Shown here: one piece after another, positions 18,966 to 31,326 of the stretch | Position numbering within the stretch: the first letter of the stretch is position 1 | How the letters are laid out: every line of letters starts with the position of its first letter | Source: Pratylenchus scribneri | Lineage: Eukaryota; Nematoda; Chromadorea; Rhabditida; Pratylenchidae | DNA length: 64,000 nt | NCBI GenBank assembly: GCA_030063045.1 | Contig: JAQSEB010000046.1 | Coordinates: forward strand, 2,046,001-2,110,000 | Direction: 5' to 3' | Position numbers and translations under genes: made by a program | Notes under the pieces: generated by a model | Told to the model about the DNA's origin: nothing | The model's database searches: none | Seen by the model: the letters and a program-made list of their open reading frames with translations, nothing else

Positions 18966-19601
18966 CAAAATAAAATATAAATCATTTTACTAAGTAAATG
19001 AAAAAAGATACAAAAAAATAAAAGTGGGATGGGAATGAACTTTGGCACATCTTCGATCCCTGAAATGAAAACATGATATAATTGCGGCATGAATATATTC
19101 TTGAGTGATACTTATATTTTCCTGGAAAATTATTTTTTTACCTTAAGATGACAAAATATGACGAAATGGATGTTGTATTCGTGTTCTTGGCCTTCAATAA
19201 CTCCCAGAAAAATATTAATGAAAGTTTAAAAAACATTTTTTTCGGATAGCAATTCATAAGAATTACTCAGAAAATGACTTGATGATATGTGGTGGATTAG
19301 AATTCAAAAAATAAGTACTTTTATATTTATGTAATAAATTCAAAAATGAACAAAAATATTTTTGATTTAATTTTTATTCCAATTAAAATATGTACTTTTT
19401 TTGAACTGCTTACAATTTTTTTGCTTGAGATCATAAATTAATTTAAAGAAAAATAATAATTTTCCACGAAAGTAAAGTATTATTCGTGCGACACGCAACA
19501 TTGTTTTCAAGGATGTGCCAAAGTTCTTCCTACTTTTATTTTCTTGTATCATTTTCATTGACTTACAATTACAAGTAAAATGATTTATACTTTTCATTTT
19601 G

Positions 19602-19619
19602 TAGCAAAATATTTTGCTA
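19602..19619. promoter_or_regulatory. 18-bp palindrome in shared Srt upstream region (right)
   Basis: Identical to 18948-18965. It lies about 140 bp before the ATG at 19757. Both copies are embedded in the inverted upstream duplication. Confidence 0.5.
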
Positions 19620-19756
19620 TAATATTAAATTATCGTAATTCAAAAATGATAATATATAAAAGGCGAACCTCCGCAAGTTATTTGCCTTTTCAACAACTCA
19701 TAATACCCATTCTCGAAAAAAAATTCAAGCCCATTAAGCAAAAATATTTTGATTTA

Positions 19757-22700
19757 ATGAATTATTCAACCATAAATTGGAATAATATGGACGGAACATA
19801 TGTTAGCCCGAATGATACTTTTGTTGATCGTCTTCAAATTGGACTGCTTTATGTTTTCTCATCTTTATTTTTCTTTACACTGCAACTTTCCATTTGCATT
19901 GTAAATAAATTAAATAATTTTTAAAAAATGGACATTATTATTATAAAATTTTGCAATAATTTAATTAGAAATTAAAATTATTAATATTTTATTTTGTTTA
20001 TCTATGATCATATTTTTGTAAAAATATTTAAATTTATACATTAATTAATAAATAAATATAGAATATTTATTTATTAATTTTTTAATTTAAATTTTTTAGA
20101 TATTCGTATTGTACAAAGAATATCGTCAAAACATCTGCTACCGTATAATGACAATTAGTTCATTCATTGATTGTCTACAATTGGTAGTTCATGCATACGG
20201 TGGAATAATTGTAATTTTTAATGATTCGTTTTCATCCAAACTACATAAGGTGATGTCAAAAAATTAAAATATTTAATTATATATTTTATTCTAATAATTT
20301 CATATTTTTATATAATAAATTTACTTTTTAGTTTCTTGGCAGTTTATTGGAATCAAGTGTTACTATTTCATTTTCAATTGCATTAATATTAGCACTGAAT
20401 CGTTTAATAATTTTTCTTCCTAAAAGTTGCAAATTTTTAACAAAACATAGAGAACGGCAATTGTTCAATTTGCTACTTTTATTTTGCTTACTTTTCGGAT
20501 TGATTATACAAGTGAATTTTGAACTAACATTAATTGAACATTAATTAAATCAATACAATAAAATTTAAATAAGAATAAAAATAATAGTTTTAATATCAAG
20601 CTTCTGTTCTGCTTCTCTCCTGCAACTCTGAGATTTAACTATTACACTTGGACATATTCATTTTTTGGAAACGATACAAGAAATTGGTCATGGGTTTATA
20701 AATTTGATGTTTATGAACCAATGCCTGTACTTTTCATCACATTTTGTATTTACCTGGCAATTTTTGTGTTGTTAATTTATCAGGTTTTGCTTATTTTATT
20801 TATATATTTAATTTTTAAATTGTAAATTTAATAAAAAAAAATAATAATTTTTATATTAGCGAAAGATGATGACAAGTTCGGATGATCAATCAAATGTTGC
20901 CGGATTTTCCAAAAATGAATTGATTCTACTTGCACAGGCATTTATTATAAAAAAACTAAAAATATATAAATTCTTTGAAATTATGAATGATCTGAAAATT
21001 ATCGAAATATTTTGTCGTTTACACAATGATGTAAATTGAAAATACTTATTTAAATTTTTAATTTTAAATATTTTATAAAATATTTGCAGAAATGAATAAT
21101 AAAATGGCCATAATTACACTTTTATGAAAATAATTTAAAATTTAACAAAAACACAAAATGTTTGGAGAAATAAACAAAATCAAAAATGTTTGGAGAAACA
21201 AAAAAAAAACAAAAAAATGTTAGGAAGAAACAAACAAAAACATAAATGTTTGGAGAAACAAACAAAAACACAAATGTTTGAAAAAACAAGCAAAAACACA
21301 AATGTTTGGACTTTGGAGAAACAAACAAAAACACAAATGTTTGGAGAAACAAACAAAAACACAAATGTTTGGAGAAACAAACAAAAACACAAATGTTTGA
21401 AAAAACAAGCAAAAACACAAATGTTTGGACTTTGGAGAAACAAACAAAAACACAAATGTTTGGAGAAACAAACAAAAACACAAATGTTTGGAGAAACAAA
21501 CAAAAACACAAATGTTTGGAGAAACAAACAAAAACACAAATGTTTGGAGAAACAAACAAAAACACAAATGTTTGTAGAAATAAACAAAAACACAAATGTT
21601 TGAAGAAACAAACAAAAACACAAATGTTTAGAGAAACAAACAAAAACACAAATGTTTGGAGAAATAAACAAAATCAAAAATGTTTGGAGAAACAAAAAAA
21701 AAAAACAAAAAAATGTTAGGAAGAAACAAACAAAAACATAAATGTTTGGAGAAACAAACAAAAACACAAATGTTTGAAAAAACAAGCAAAAACACAAATG
21801 TTTGGACTTTGGAGAAACAAACAAAAACACAAATGTTTGGAGAAACAAACAAAAACACAAATGTTTGGAGAAACAAACAAAAACACAAATGTTTGAAAAA
21901 ACAAGCAAAAACACAAATGTTTGGACTTTGGAGAAACAAACAAAAACACAAATGTTTGGAGAAACAAACAAAAACACAAATGTTTGGAGAAACAAACAAA
22001 AACACAAATGTTTGGAGAAACAAACAAAAACACAAATGTTTGGAGAAACAAACAAAAACACAAATGTTTGTAGAAATAAACAAAAACACAAATGTTTGAA
22101 GAAACAAACAAAAACACAAATGTTTAGAGAAACAAACAAAAACACAAATGTTTGGAGAAACAAACAAAAACACAAATATTTGGAGAAATAAACAAAAACA
22201 CAGATGTTTAGAGAAACAAACAAAAACATAAAATATTTGGAGAAACAAACAAAAACACAAAATGTTTTTAAAAACAAACAAAAATAAAAAATTTAAAAAT
22301 TCGAATGTTTGAAAGAAAAAGAATAAGATTTTAAAAATTTATTCCAATTTAATATTTTAATAATTTTAAAATTTAAATGAAAAATTTGAATTATTTTTTT
22401 TACCAATATGAAATCGCTCACATTAGAAAAACATTGTAATTTATAAAAATTTTTTAAAATTCTGGGCAAATTTAGAAAATTTTTAAAAAATTATAAATTC
22501 AGGCATTTCCACAATTTATTATGGAATTGGCATTAAACATATTTTGGAATTTTTATCGAATTCGAAATAATGTTTTTCTTAACTGTCAATGGATTTTCTA
22601 CAATGGCTACAAACCTTTGATCTATCTCATATTGAACAAGTGAGGAATTTTATAAAAAATTTAAAATATCATATAAATTAAATTAAAATTTCTACGATGA

Positions 22701-22927
22701 ATTTTTAAAATAATTATAGGCCCATTCGAAGAAAATTATTTAACCTTTGGTTTTGCCGAACAAACAAGTCAGTCGACCATAATGTGACAGCTATTAGAAT
22801 GATACAAATGAAGAATGTTTATCTTCAGTCAAACCAACTCTTTGAGAAACGTACAATGACTATGACAAAAGTGCACCAGAAAAGCAATTGTGGCAGCGGT
22901 ACAGGGAATATGATGACAATTTGTTGA
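19757..22927 (+). CDS. Srt-like chemoreceptor with minisatellite-expanded intron
   Basis: Seven exons: 19757-19900, 20100-20249, 20332-20511, 20601-20783, 20860-20937, 22503-22639 and 22720-22927 (~359 aa). Exons 2-6 match the paralog at 23378-24909 exactly in length (150, 180, 183, 78, 137). Visible motifs are CYRIMTISSFIDC in helix 2, LALNRLIIFLP after helix 3, and WIFYNGYKPLIYL in helix 7. The ATG follows an upstream region shared with the paralogs. Intron 5 is 1565 bp instead of 70, contains the 21180-22290 minisatellite, and starts with GC instead of GT. If the GC donor is not used, the frame runs on from exon 5 for 34 codons to a stop near 21037 and loses helices 6-7. The Srt family assignment rests on motif resemblance. 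Confidence 0.8.
21180..22290. repeat. 28-bp minisatellite with 496-bp higher-order period
   Basis: About 38 tandem copies of a 28-bp unit, roughly GAGAAACAAACAAAAACACA plus AATGTTTG. Variant units (AAAAAACAAGC, GGACTTTGG, TTAGGAAGAAAC) recur in the same order with a 496-bp offset (21216 and 21712). The array thus contains two higher-order blocks, probably from one large internal duplication. Long open frames on both strands are artefacts of the repeat. The array sits inside intron 5 of the receptor gene. Confidence 0.93.
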
Positions 22928-23377
22928 AAACTAGGTTGAAAAGATGAAAATTCCAATTAAAATACAATTTTATTTTATGAATTGCTTCCAATTTCTATTT
23001 GTGTGTGAATAAATTAATTAAAAAACAAAAAAAAAATTCTTGGAAATTATAAGGTTCAGTGAAGTTTTGTGCCGCACGCATATGTTACATTCAGGGATCA
23101 GGTGTGTTCCAAAAGTCCGATTCCTTTTTAATTTCCTTGTATCGTTTTCATTTTGTAGCACAAATAATTAATTGGCCATTATTTCAAATTATCGTGATTC
23201 CAAAATAACATTTTATAACAAAAAGTGAGCGCCCGAAACTTATTTATGCTTTTTTCCATTCTTTCAAATTATTCATTCTCCAAAAAAATTCAAATATTAA
23301 TATAAAATATTATATTTAATTTTCAAAAAAATATATTTAGCGAATTTCTATCCAAAATAAATTGAAACAATAACATT

Positions 23378-24909
23378 ATGGAAGGAAAATATGTTAGTCC
23401 GAATGCAACTATTGTCGATCGTCTTCAAATTGGATTACTTTATTTGTTCTCATCTTTATTTTTCTTTGTATTGCAGCTTTCTATTTGCATTGTAATTAAA
23501 TTTAAAAATATAAATTAAATTAATAATAAAAAATGGAAGTTATTTATAATAAAATTTTTGGTAAACAAATTCATTTTAATATTTTATTAAAAATAAATAA
23601 ATTAAATTTTTAAGATTTTTCTCTTGTACAAAGAATATCGACAAAATTTTTGTTACCGTATAATGGCAATTAGTTCCTTCAATGATTGCATACAATTAGT
23701 TGTTCATGCATACGGTGGAATAATTGTCATCTTCAATAATTCATTTTCTTTCCAATTGGAAAAGGTGATGTGGAATTAAAATTAGAAATATTATGTTTTT
23801 ATTAAAATTAAAAAATATTTATAAAATATAGTCATTTTTTAGTTTTCTGGAAGTATTTTGGAATCATTCACAATCATTTCATTTTCAATGGCATTTATAT
23901 TGGCACTGAATAGATTGATGGTTTTTCTACCAAAACGTTTCAAATTTTGGACAAAACAAAGAGAGCGCCAATTGTTCAATTTGCTAATTTTATTTGCTTT
24001 TTTGTTCGGATTGGTTATTCAAGTAAATTATAAAAATTAAAAAAAATATTTTTACAATTTCCACAGCTATTATTCTGCTTCTCACCTGCATCTTTATTAT
24101 TTTCTGAATACACCTGGACATATTTATTTGCAGGAAAGGATATAAGAAACTGGCGTTGGCTTTATATATTTGAATTTTACGAACCAATACCAGTAATATG
24201 CATTACATTTTGTATTTATATGACAATTTTTGCATTGTTAATTAATCAGGTTGATCATTTTATTTATAATATTTAATTTTTAAATGGCAAAATAAAAAAA
24301 ACATTAATATGTATATTTTAGCGAAGGATGGTGAAAAGCTCGAATGATCAATCAAATTTTTCTAGTTTTTCTCAAAACGAATTGCGTCTGCTTGCACAGG
24401 TATTCTTCAACATTTAAAATTTAAATTTTATTGAAAAATTTAATAGAAATTTAAAAAACAATAATTCAGGCATTTCCACAATTTATTATGGAACTTTCAT
24501 TAAACATCTTTTATAATTGGTATCCAATTCCTTATACAGTTTTTCTTTACTGGTTATGGATTTTCTACAATGGCTACAAACCATTGATTTATCTCGCAAT
24601 GAATAAGTAATCTTTTTAATTTATTTATATTATTGTTAAAAAATCATAGAAATTATTGATTATTTATATGTATTAAAAATATGCATTGATTTTCAACCAA
24701 TTAAATAAAAATTACTCTTTTACAGGCCCTTACGGAAAAAATTGTTTTACTTATGGAGTTGCAGAATAAACAAGTCACTGATTGTCATGACAGCAGTCAA
24801 TCGCGAAGTCACAGCTATTAGAATGATACAAAATAAGAATATCTTCCTGCACACAAACCAACGCATTGAACCATGTCGGCCGCCGACAATGCTACAATCC
24901 TCAATATAA
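23378..24909 (+). CDS. Srt-like chemoreceptor GPCR
   Basis: Seven exons: 23378-23491, 23615-23764, 23843-24022, 24067-24249, 24322-24399, 24470-24606 and 24726-24909 (~341 aa). All donors are GT and all acceptors AG, and phases are consistent. Motifs include CYRIMAISSFNDC, LALNRLMVFLP (end of helix 3) and WIFYNGYKPLIYL (helix 7). The cytoplasmic tail carries a TAIRMIQ segment conserved with the 19757 paralog. The start codon corresponds to the second Met of the minus-strand pseudogene copy. The upstream 250 bp resembles the upstream region of the paralogs. Likely a sensory-neuron membrane receptor; the ligand is unknown. Confidence 0.85.
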
Positions 24910-25566
24910 ACAGATTTATTTAATTAATTATTCAAATGCATTCTTAATTATACTAGACTGAATATCGAAGAGCATTAAATTGTCTGCACCTTTAAATTCA
25001 AGGAAAGATATTGTGAAAATTTTTTATTTATAAATTTAAAAAAACTTATTATTTTAATTTTTTTATTCTTTATAAATTTATGAAAATTCCTTTTTTTCAT
25101 ATTAAAATATGGATATTTACTTGAGCACAAACTTTGAGATTTCCAATAGTCCTAGCCTATCATTCAAAAAATTGCTGATAATCTAAGCTCAATCATTGAC
25201 TAAATAATTATTTAAAAAATAATGAATTATTTAGAATTGAATAATTATTAGTTTTTATATATTTATAATATTATTTTTTTTATTTCATTAAAGAAAAACT
25301 TAATTAGAGTTTAATAACGAACAAAATCCATTAGGAAATATATTTTTATAATTTATTAGCCAAAATTTTTTATTTGAATAGAAAATAGATTTTGATTTGG
25401 AAATGCCGGAAGAAAACAAATCAAAGAATTTATTGGGGGAAATGATGAAAAATGTGGGATATATTTCAGCTAATTCTTTTTTGTGTGTGTCTAAAATATG
25501 AAATTTTTTTAATAAAATAGGCCTTATATTAGCCATTAATTTAATCAAATTGAGAAGATGATTCAT
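24910..25566. other. AT-rich spacer between convergent receptor genes
   Basis: The 3' ends of the Srt-like gene (plus) and the Srsx-like gene (minus) face each other here. Poly-T/A tracts and AATAAA-like words are frequent, but no gene or repeat is recognised. Confidence 0.5.
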
Positions 25567-27785
25567 TCATTCATTTTTGTGTCTTCTTAAATTTTGAAGC
25601 CTTTCATGATTTGTGGCCATTGTCGATGGATTTGTTGACCCAAATATGGAATTTTTTGGAGTATTTGGCCGCAAATTGCCTCCAAATGATTGATGATGAT
25701 GACTCAAGGAAATGACCATCACTTTTGAATTATTTTTATGGGAAATACAAAATAAATTGGCCAATTCTTGGTTGATCGCCTTTCGATATTCCGTACTAAT
25801 TTTTTTGAAATATTCTCAATATTAATTAAAATAAATATTGCCTGAAAATGTAAAGAGTTGGGGTTTCGGCTGAAGCGCCAATGTTGAGCAGAATTCCACC
25901 AAAAACATTTACCGACCAAATTTGAACATCATTCAGTGTGAATGCATGGTTGATGACCAATTTGCATAAATTATTTATCATATAGCCACCGATGACAATG
26001 AGCACAATGACCACAAGACATTTGAACAATTTTGCATTGCGTTGATCACTTTGCTGAGTTCCGGCTGAAAACAATGAATTTTAGAGCACCACACTAGCAG
26101 GGATGGGTTCAATGTACCAAAATAAAAAAAAAAAAAGAAAAACGATTTTTCGGGTGTGTAATTTCGAAAACGAAAATCGAAATTTCGATAGGTCAAAAAA
26201 TTTTCCGAAATCGAAAAAGGGACATTTTGTATGGTCAAAAAATTTTCCAAAATTATAAAACGAAATTTCGATCCCAAAAAGACCGAAAATCGACATCGGA
26301 AACGAAAAAATCGAAAAAAATTTTTCATAGAAATTTTTTAAAAGTTTTTATTTAGATTAAAAATTTATCTTGAATTAAATTTAATGGCCAAAAAACAAAT
26401 TTATGGTCATAAAATGAACTCAAAGTAAAAATAAAAATAAAATTGTGAATTTTTCTTAAGAAATTATGAAATATTTAAAAAGGAATCTTGCCAAACTTCT
26501 TTTCTATATTTTATAATATTTTTATTTTTTTTCGATTTTTCGCCAAAATTTGTCAAAATCAAAAAACCACATTTCGGAGGGTTAAAAATTTCTCGAAATC
26601 GAAAATCGACATTTCATTGCCAAAATTAACGAAAATCGACATCAAATCGAAAAAATCGAACATCCAACCCATCCATCCCCGGAACAAAATCTTTTTCCAC
26701 TCTCCACCTCCAATTGGACCGTATCGAACAATGGCCCAAACGAGAGCATAAAGAATGATATTGAGGGCACAAAGGGTCATAATAAAGTGGTACATTACTT
26801 CCATGTCCAACACGAGGAGATCACTGATATAGCCGGTGACAGGAAATTCTGGATGAATTGAGGCAAATTCCAATGCATTCCATGCCATCCATCCGCCACA
26901 GCAAAATGCCAACAAAGTGTGGACAAACAAATAGAAAAAGCCATTGATGAATTTATATCTATGTGCAAATGTTGTTAATTACTAGAGGGTAGTCTACTAA
27001 TTCGCCCAAAAAAGAATTAATTAACCAAAATTTTTTGTGTCAGAATAACTCTTTTTAGGCCATATAACTTGGCCAAATCAAAGTTCTTTAGAATTCCCAA
27101 GACTCTTACCCTTAGCCCTAATCCCATCCTATCCTGAACATAACACTGAACCTAAATACTAAGTTATGGCCAAGTTATAGTTCCTCAAAAATATAATATT
27201 TTCGATAAGAAAGAATTAGAATAAATTAATAATTTTGTTGGGTAAATTAATATTTTCCCAAATGTCTTCTAGTATTCAGTATTCACCTCCAAGGCATGAG
27301 AACGGAAAGAAGTCGATCAGCGGCGGTGGACATCATTATGGTTTGGGCTGCGGCAACGCCAAAAATTGAATGAATTTGGAAATGAATGGCCGTAGAATAT
27401 GAAATGAAATTGAGGCCACTGAGGGCGATGAAGAGGAAAAGGAAATGGGCAGATTGGTGCAAAATTTCAAAGAATGCGGTCAATGCCAACAAATAATTGG
27501 CTGATCCGCGCATTGTGCTGCAAATATAATTCTCTCAATATAAAAAGAAAATGGCAGGCATTCATTCACCGTTTTCGCCAAGTGACCAAAATGAGGAGTA
27601 AATTTGCAAGAATTCCCGGCAATCCTGCAATATTCATCAAAACAGCAGGAACTATCAGTGCCGAATTTTGTCCAGCATCCTTATAATAGGCATAAAGCTG
27701 AAAATCAAATAAAAAAGTAGAGAATAAAATGTGGTTTTCCCCTCACCAAATGATTTGGAAATTGGTCCTCACTTTGATTGGCCAT
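25567..27785 (-). CDS. Srsx-like chemoreceptor GPCR
   Basis: Six minus-strand exons: 27785-27747, 27697-27570, 27517-27287, 26958-26708, 26064-25842 and 25795-25567 (~366 aa), phases consistent. Helix 1 (exon 2) is followed by MRGSANYLLALTAFFEILHQ, then SGLNFI and AADRLLSVLMPWR at the end of helix 3, the Srsx-type Asp-Arg signature. Exon 5 carries helices 6-7, ending APTLYIF-like (ETPTLYIF). Exons 2 and 3 equal in length those of the paralog at 31327 (128 and 231 nt). Intron 5 (25841-25796, 46 bp) starts GCAATA, so it is GC-AG; the paralog has GTAAGT at that site. Introns 3 and 4 contain foldback elements. The C-terminal tail is Ser/His/Asn-rich. Confidence 0.82.
26100..26680. repeat. Foldback element in Srsx intron 4
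   Basis: Begins GGGATGGGTT and ends AACCCATCCATCCCC. The interior has many mirrored TTTCGATTTTCG and CGAAATCGAAA segments, so each half can pair with the other. Frames through it are not coding. Confidence 0.7.
27014..27238. repeat. Short foldback (MITE-like) in Srsx intron 3
   Basis: AGGCCATATAACTTGGCCAA at the left is inverted as TTATGGCCAAGTTATAG at the right. The centre carries CTTACCCTTAGCCCTAATCC. Same family as 13556-13772. Confidence 0.75.
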
Positions 27786-29571
27786 AATGGAAAATTGGAT
27801 TAATGACAAATGGAAGGAGAGAATAGTCGACAAATTATTTAAATAAAACTTCCAATTCCAAACACTAAAATGTTAATACCAAAGGCGCATTTAGAATTAA
27901 ATGCTAAAAAAAATCAGTTTCCGAAAATATCGTTTTTTAATAAATTTTGAACGGTTGATTTTAGATCTGTAGCTCATATAAAATATTCGAAAGGAAAGAA
28001 TTTTGTATTTTATTTATATTAATGTCAAATATGTTGTTACTATATTAAATATATTGTTCCATTCATCACGAAAATGTGCCAAATTCAGAAATAATTTTAA
28101 TTTTATTTGATTTTTGCTTATTTCGTGAATAAAAAATAACAAAATTTATTAATAAAAAAGTGTCGATTGGACATGAGGCATACTAATAAATTAATAATTT
28201 AAATAAAATTAAACAATTAAAATCTTGCTCAATGATCTCAACATTATTTTGCAATTCTCCTGTTACCCTTTACCTCCCATAATACAAGGAATCGTGAAAT
28301 TTTCAAGTGAATATTAAATTTTAAACAAATTTTTTACTAGTGTGAAGCTTGAATAGATGAAATGATTTCAGAAAATGGATTAGTGGATTTGAGAGAAATT
28401 TCAAAAAAATGTGGTCAAAAATTGCAAAATAGAAAAAAATCCGACATTTTATTTTTTTTTCCATAACTTCTAGGCCAATTTTCATTTTGATAAATATTTT
28501 CATAAATAATGGATAAATATTTTGATTAAAATTACTATCATCATTCACATTTTCATTGTGCCGTTCTTTCATTCTCATTTGCGAATTAATTTCATTTTCA
28601 TTCGACATATTTTTTGATTTGCCAAGGACAAAAAAGCCAGAATTATGATATCTTTTCAATGAAGAATACTGTATATTTGATTATCAATTATAATAAATAA
28701 AAATAATCCTCCACTCTATATCATAAACATCAATCCAAATTAGGGTAGAAAATGTATAAAATAATTTGCATTGAATAAAATGCGGCCAGCTACCCGACCA
28801 GCACAAATGTATCTGTGTTTCAAATATTCAAAAATTTCATTTTACAAAATTTAATATTAAAAGATTTAAATTAAAATAAAGATTATTAAGAATTTAAATT
28901 GAGTAAAGGAATTAAATTTGAATAAAAATTAATAAAATTAATCTCCTTTTTAACAATCAGAAAATCCTTGTAATTGCTTGTGGATTTCTCATTTTGAGGA
29001 CCCTTTTTACGAGGACGTCCTCGTCGTAAGTCGTAACTGCTTTTGGAATTCTTTTTTCAATCACCCATTTTACGATGAAACTGCTATCATATTTCTTTTT
29101 GATAACTTTTCCGCGAAGACATCTTCTTAACTTATTTCGGATTTCTTTTTTGATTCCGTTTAAGCTAATATAAATTTATTAAAATTTTTTTAATTATGTT
29201 TTTTTTTATCAAAAATAAACAATCGGGGATCATCCGGAACTAAGATCACGAGTTTTTGAAAAGAAATTTTTATAATTTTTCGAGCCGCAAATAAAAAATT
29301 TAAGCCAAAAATGGCAGTGCAGCGAAAAATTTTACGATTTTTTCATGATTTTGTGAAAAAAAGGTACAAAAAGTAACCCAAAGTTTAAAAAAAAGTACAA
29401 ATCTTTTAAAAAAAATACATCTGGCAACCCTGATTGTTAACATAAAAATCATAATTATTAAAAAAAGAACTCCAAAAAATCAATCAGAATTGGTTAACAC
29501 TATGAATCTAATTTCATTGATCCTCTTTCATCATTCATAATTCAATTATAAAATATATAACAAATTTTTAG
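27786..29571. other. Intergenic AT-rich DNA
   Basis: Mostly AT-rich with no convincing gene. A 112-codon minus-strand frame at 28321-28659 shows no family or splice context and is not called. A less AT-rich patch at 28960-29060 contains a perfect 16-bp palindrome. A repeat relic near 29290-29435 has GCAGCGAAAAATTTTACG and ends CTGGCAACCCTG, words also seen in inverted form near 16320. Confidence 0.45.
29009..29024. other. 16-bp perfect palindrome
   Basis: ACGAGGACGTCCTCGT reads identically on both strands, followed by CGTAAGTCGTAA. It stands out as GC-rich in AT-rich DNA. It could be a protein-binding site or part of a repeat; nothing further can be said. Confidence 0.4.
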
Positions 29572-29915
29572 TTAGTGCCAAAACGAATATACGTCTTTTG
29601 TGTTCATTGTTCATTATTTTATACATCATCATTGGAGGCTATATCATAAATACAGCAATTTATTAGGTCTCGTGTATGTGGATTTTATTTTAATTTCATT
29701 TAAATTTGGCAACTTTTTTTAGTAATTGCCGGTGTCATTTTGAATATTACGCTGCTACAAATGCTCTAATCCTTTATATAAAACAGGTAAGTTCGTTCGA
29801 TCATTAATTTATTTAAATTTATATTTTAGCACGGAATATCGAAGACATTCAAACAATCTTGGACAAATATTTCAATTTCTTGAATGAAGCCATCATTCAT
29901 CCAAACAATTTCAAT
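29572..29915 (+). pseudogene. Srsx-like receptor fragment (last two exons)
   Basis: The sequence matches exon 6 and exon 7 of the gene at 31327-34252: a KTNIRLL-type start, IIGGYIIN, then TNALILYI-like remnants, GT donor at about 29788, and an exon beginning CACGGAATATCGAAGAC. Exon 6 has an in-frame TAG after about 30 codons and an internal deletion. No upstream exons are found, so it is a truncated decayed copy. Confidence 0.8.
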
Positions 29916-31326
29916 AATTACAAATTTATATTTAAATTGATCTTTCGAATTTTTAATTATATATTTAAAAATTTAAAACAAAATTATGATTAACTTCAGG
30001 AGAATATATATAAGTATTATTAGAGTTTACGATAAATTTTTAAATAAAATTTCGTCGGATCTTTGGTGTTTGTTCTTCATAATTAGGATGTGGAAACGCA
30101 AAAAGTAAAAATAAAGGATTTCCAATTTGAATACAAAATTAAATTTTCATGCTTAAATGTTTTCACTTTTTGAAATATCTTTTTAAATATGGAATGTGTA
30201 TTTAGTCTTGCGTGTATTTTACGTGCAAATTTCACAGTTGTTATTAAAATTTTTCTTGCTCTATTACTTCTTTTTATTAATATAACATTTTTCGGCAAAT
30301 ATATAAACCAAATTTCCAAAATTAAAATCAATTTTTATCTAGTAAAATTTTTTAAATTGAATTGTTTTGAAATTAATTTATTTAAAAGATATAAAACTGA
30401 TACGTTAGCTAAAATTGAATAAACACAAAGAAAAATCATTTTGAGCAAAATTTACAGAGAAAGAATATATGAGAAAAAAAACATATTTTGGCAAAGATTT
30501 TCTATAATTAAATAAAAATATCATAAATTCTTTTCGACTATCTTATCTTTTAATCAAATTAATTTTTTCTTTATTCCTTTTTAAAAGAACGTAACAATTT
30601 TTGCAAATTTTAACCAAGCAAATGTACGAAATAAACCAATTTCCGACAGATTTTTGACAATCTTATGTTAGGGCATTCGGCAAATTTGATTTCCTTATGC
30701 TATAAAACTTATGATTTCCCATTTGAATACAAAATTTGTTTCCAATTCGATTAAAATTGTACTATTTTCTGAGAATATTATTTTCTCATTGGGAATATAT
30801 TTTACGACCTTTCTATTTCATTGCATCAATTTGTATAATATGTTATTTAAAAACAAAACCGCGGTGAATAAATGACTTGGCAATTTTTTTAAATTTTAAT
30901 TAAATTCTTGAAAATATATCGAACATTTCCTGTAAATAATTTTATTTTAAAAGTACTTTTGGAAAAAATTTTATTTAAAATACAATTTATTTACCTTTAT
31001 ATTTATAAAAAAAAATTTTGTATCTAAACCTTACAGCCATGGGACAAAATTTCAATTCATTAAAATGCACAAAAATTTATAAAAATTTTAATTATTTTAT
31101 TCCATTTTTGACTCAAAATTTTGTAAAAAGGTGCAATAATATTAATCTATAAAAGCTGCTCTATATGTCTATTTTAGGAAATAATAATACCGACAGATTT
31201 AGACAAAATTGTATCAAAATTATTTTTAAATATTTAAATAATATCAAATGACTATAAAACCTTAAGTAAAATAATTAAAATAATATTTAGAAAATTTTGT
31301 AATAAATTTTCCATTCAAATTAAATT
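29916..31326. other. AT-rich intergenic DNA
   Basis: Very AT-rich throughout. Overlapping short frames near 30083-30422 have no recognisable content. No gene or clear repeat is seen; the last few hundred bases should hold the promoter of the Srsx-like gene. Confidence 0.5.

Noticed and set aside
21122..22281. Long open frames on both strands (up to 365 codons, CVFVCF- or KQTKTQMF-type repeats)
   Set aside because: They are translations of the 28-bp minisatellite inside a receptor intron; frames are open on several phases and strands at once.
21180..22290. Possible CRISPR array (28-bp regular repeats)
   Set aside because: There are no unique spacers; the units abut directly. The context is a nematode intron.
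26081..26751. Frames rich in FRFRFRF and SKIDI
   Set aside because: They run through the foldback of mirrored CGAAATCG units inside a receptor intron.
28321..28659. 112-codon minus-strand frame
   Set aside because: Lys/Asn/Phe-rich composition expected of AT-rich DNA, no family, no supporting exons.
30083..30422. Overlapping frames on both strands
   Set aside because: No conserved motif; typical of random AT-rich sequence.
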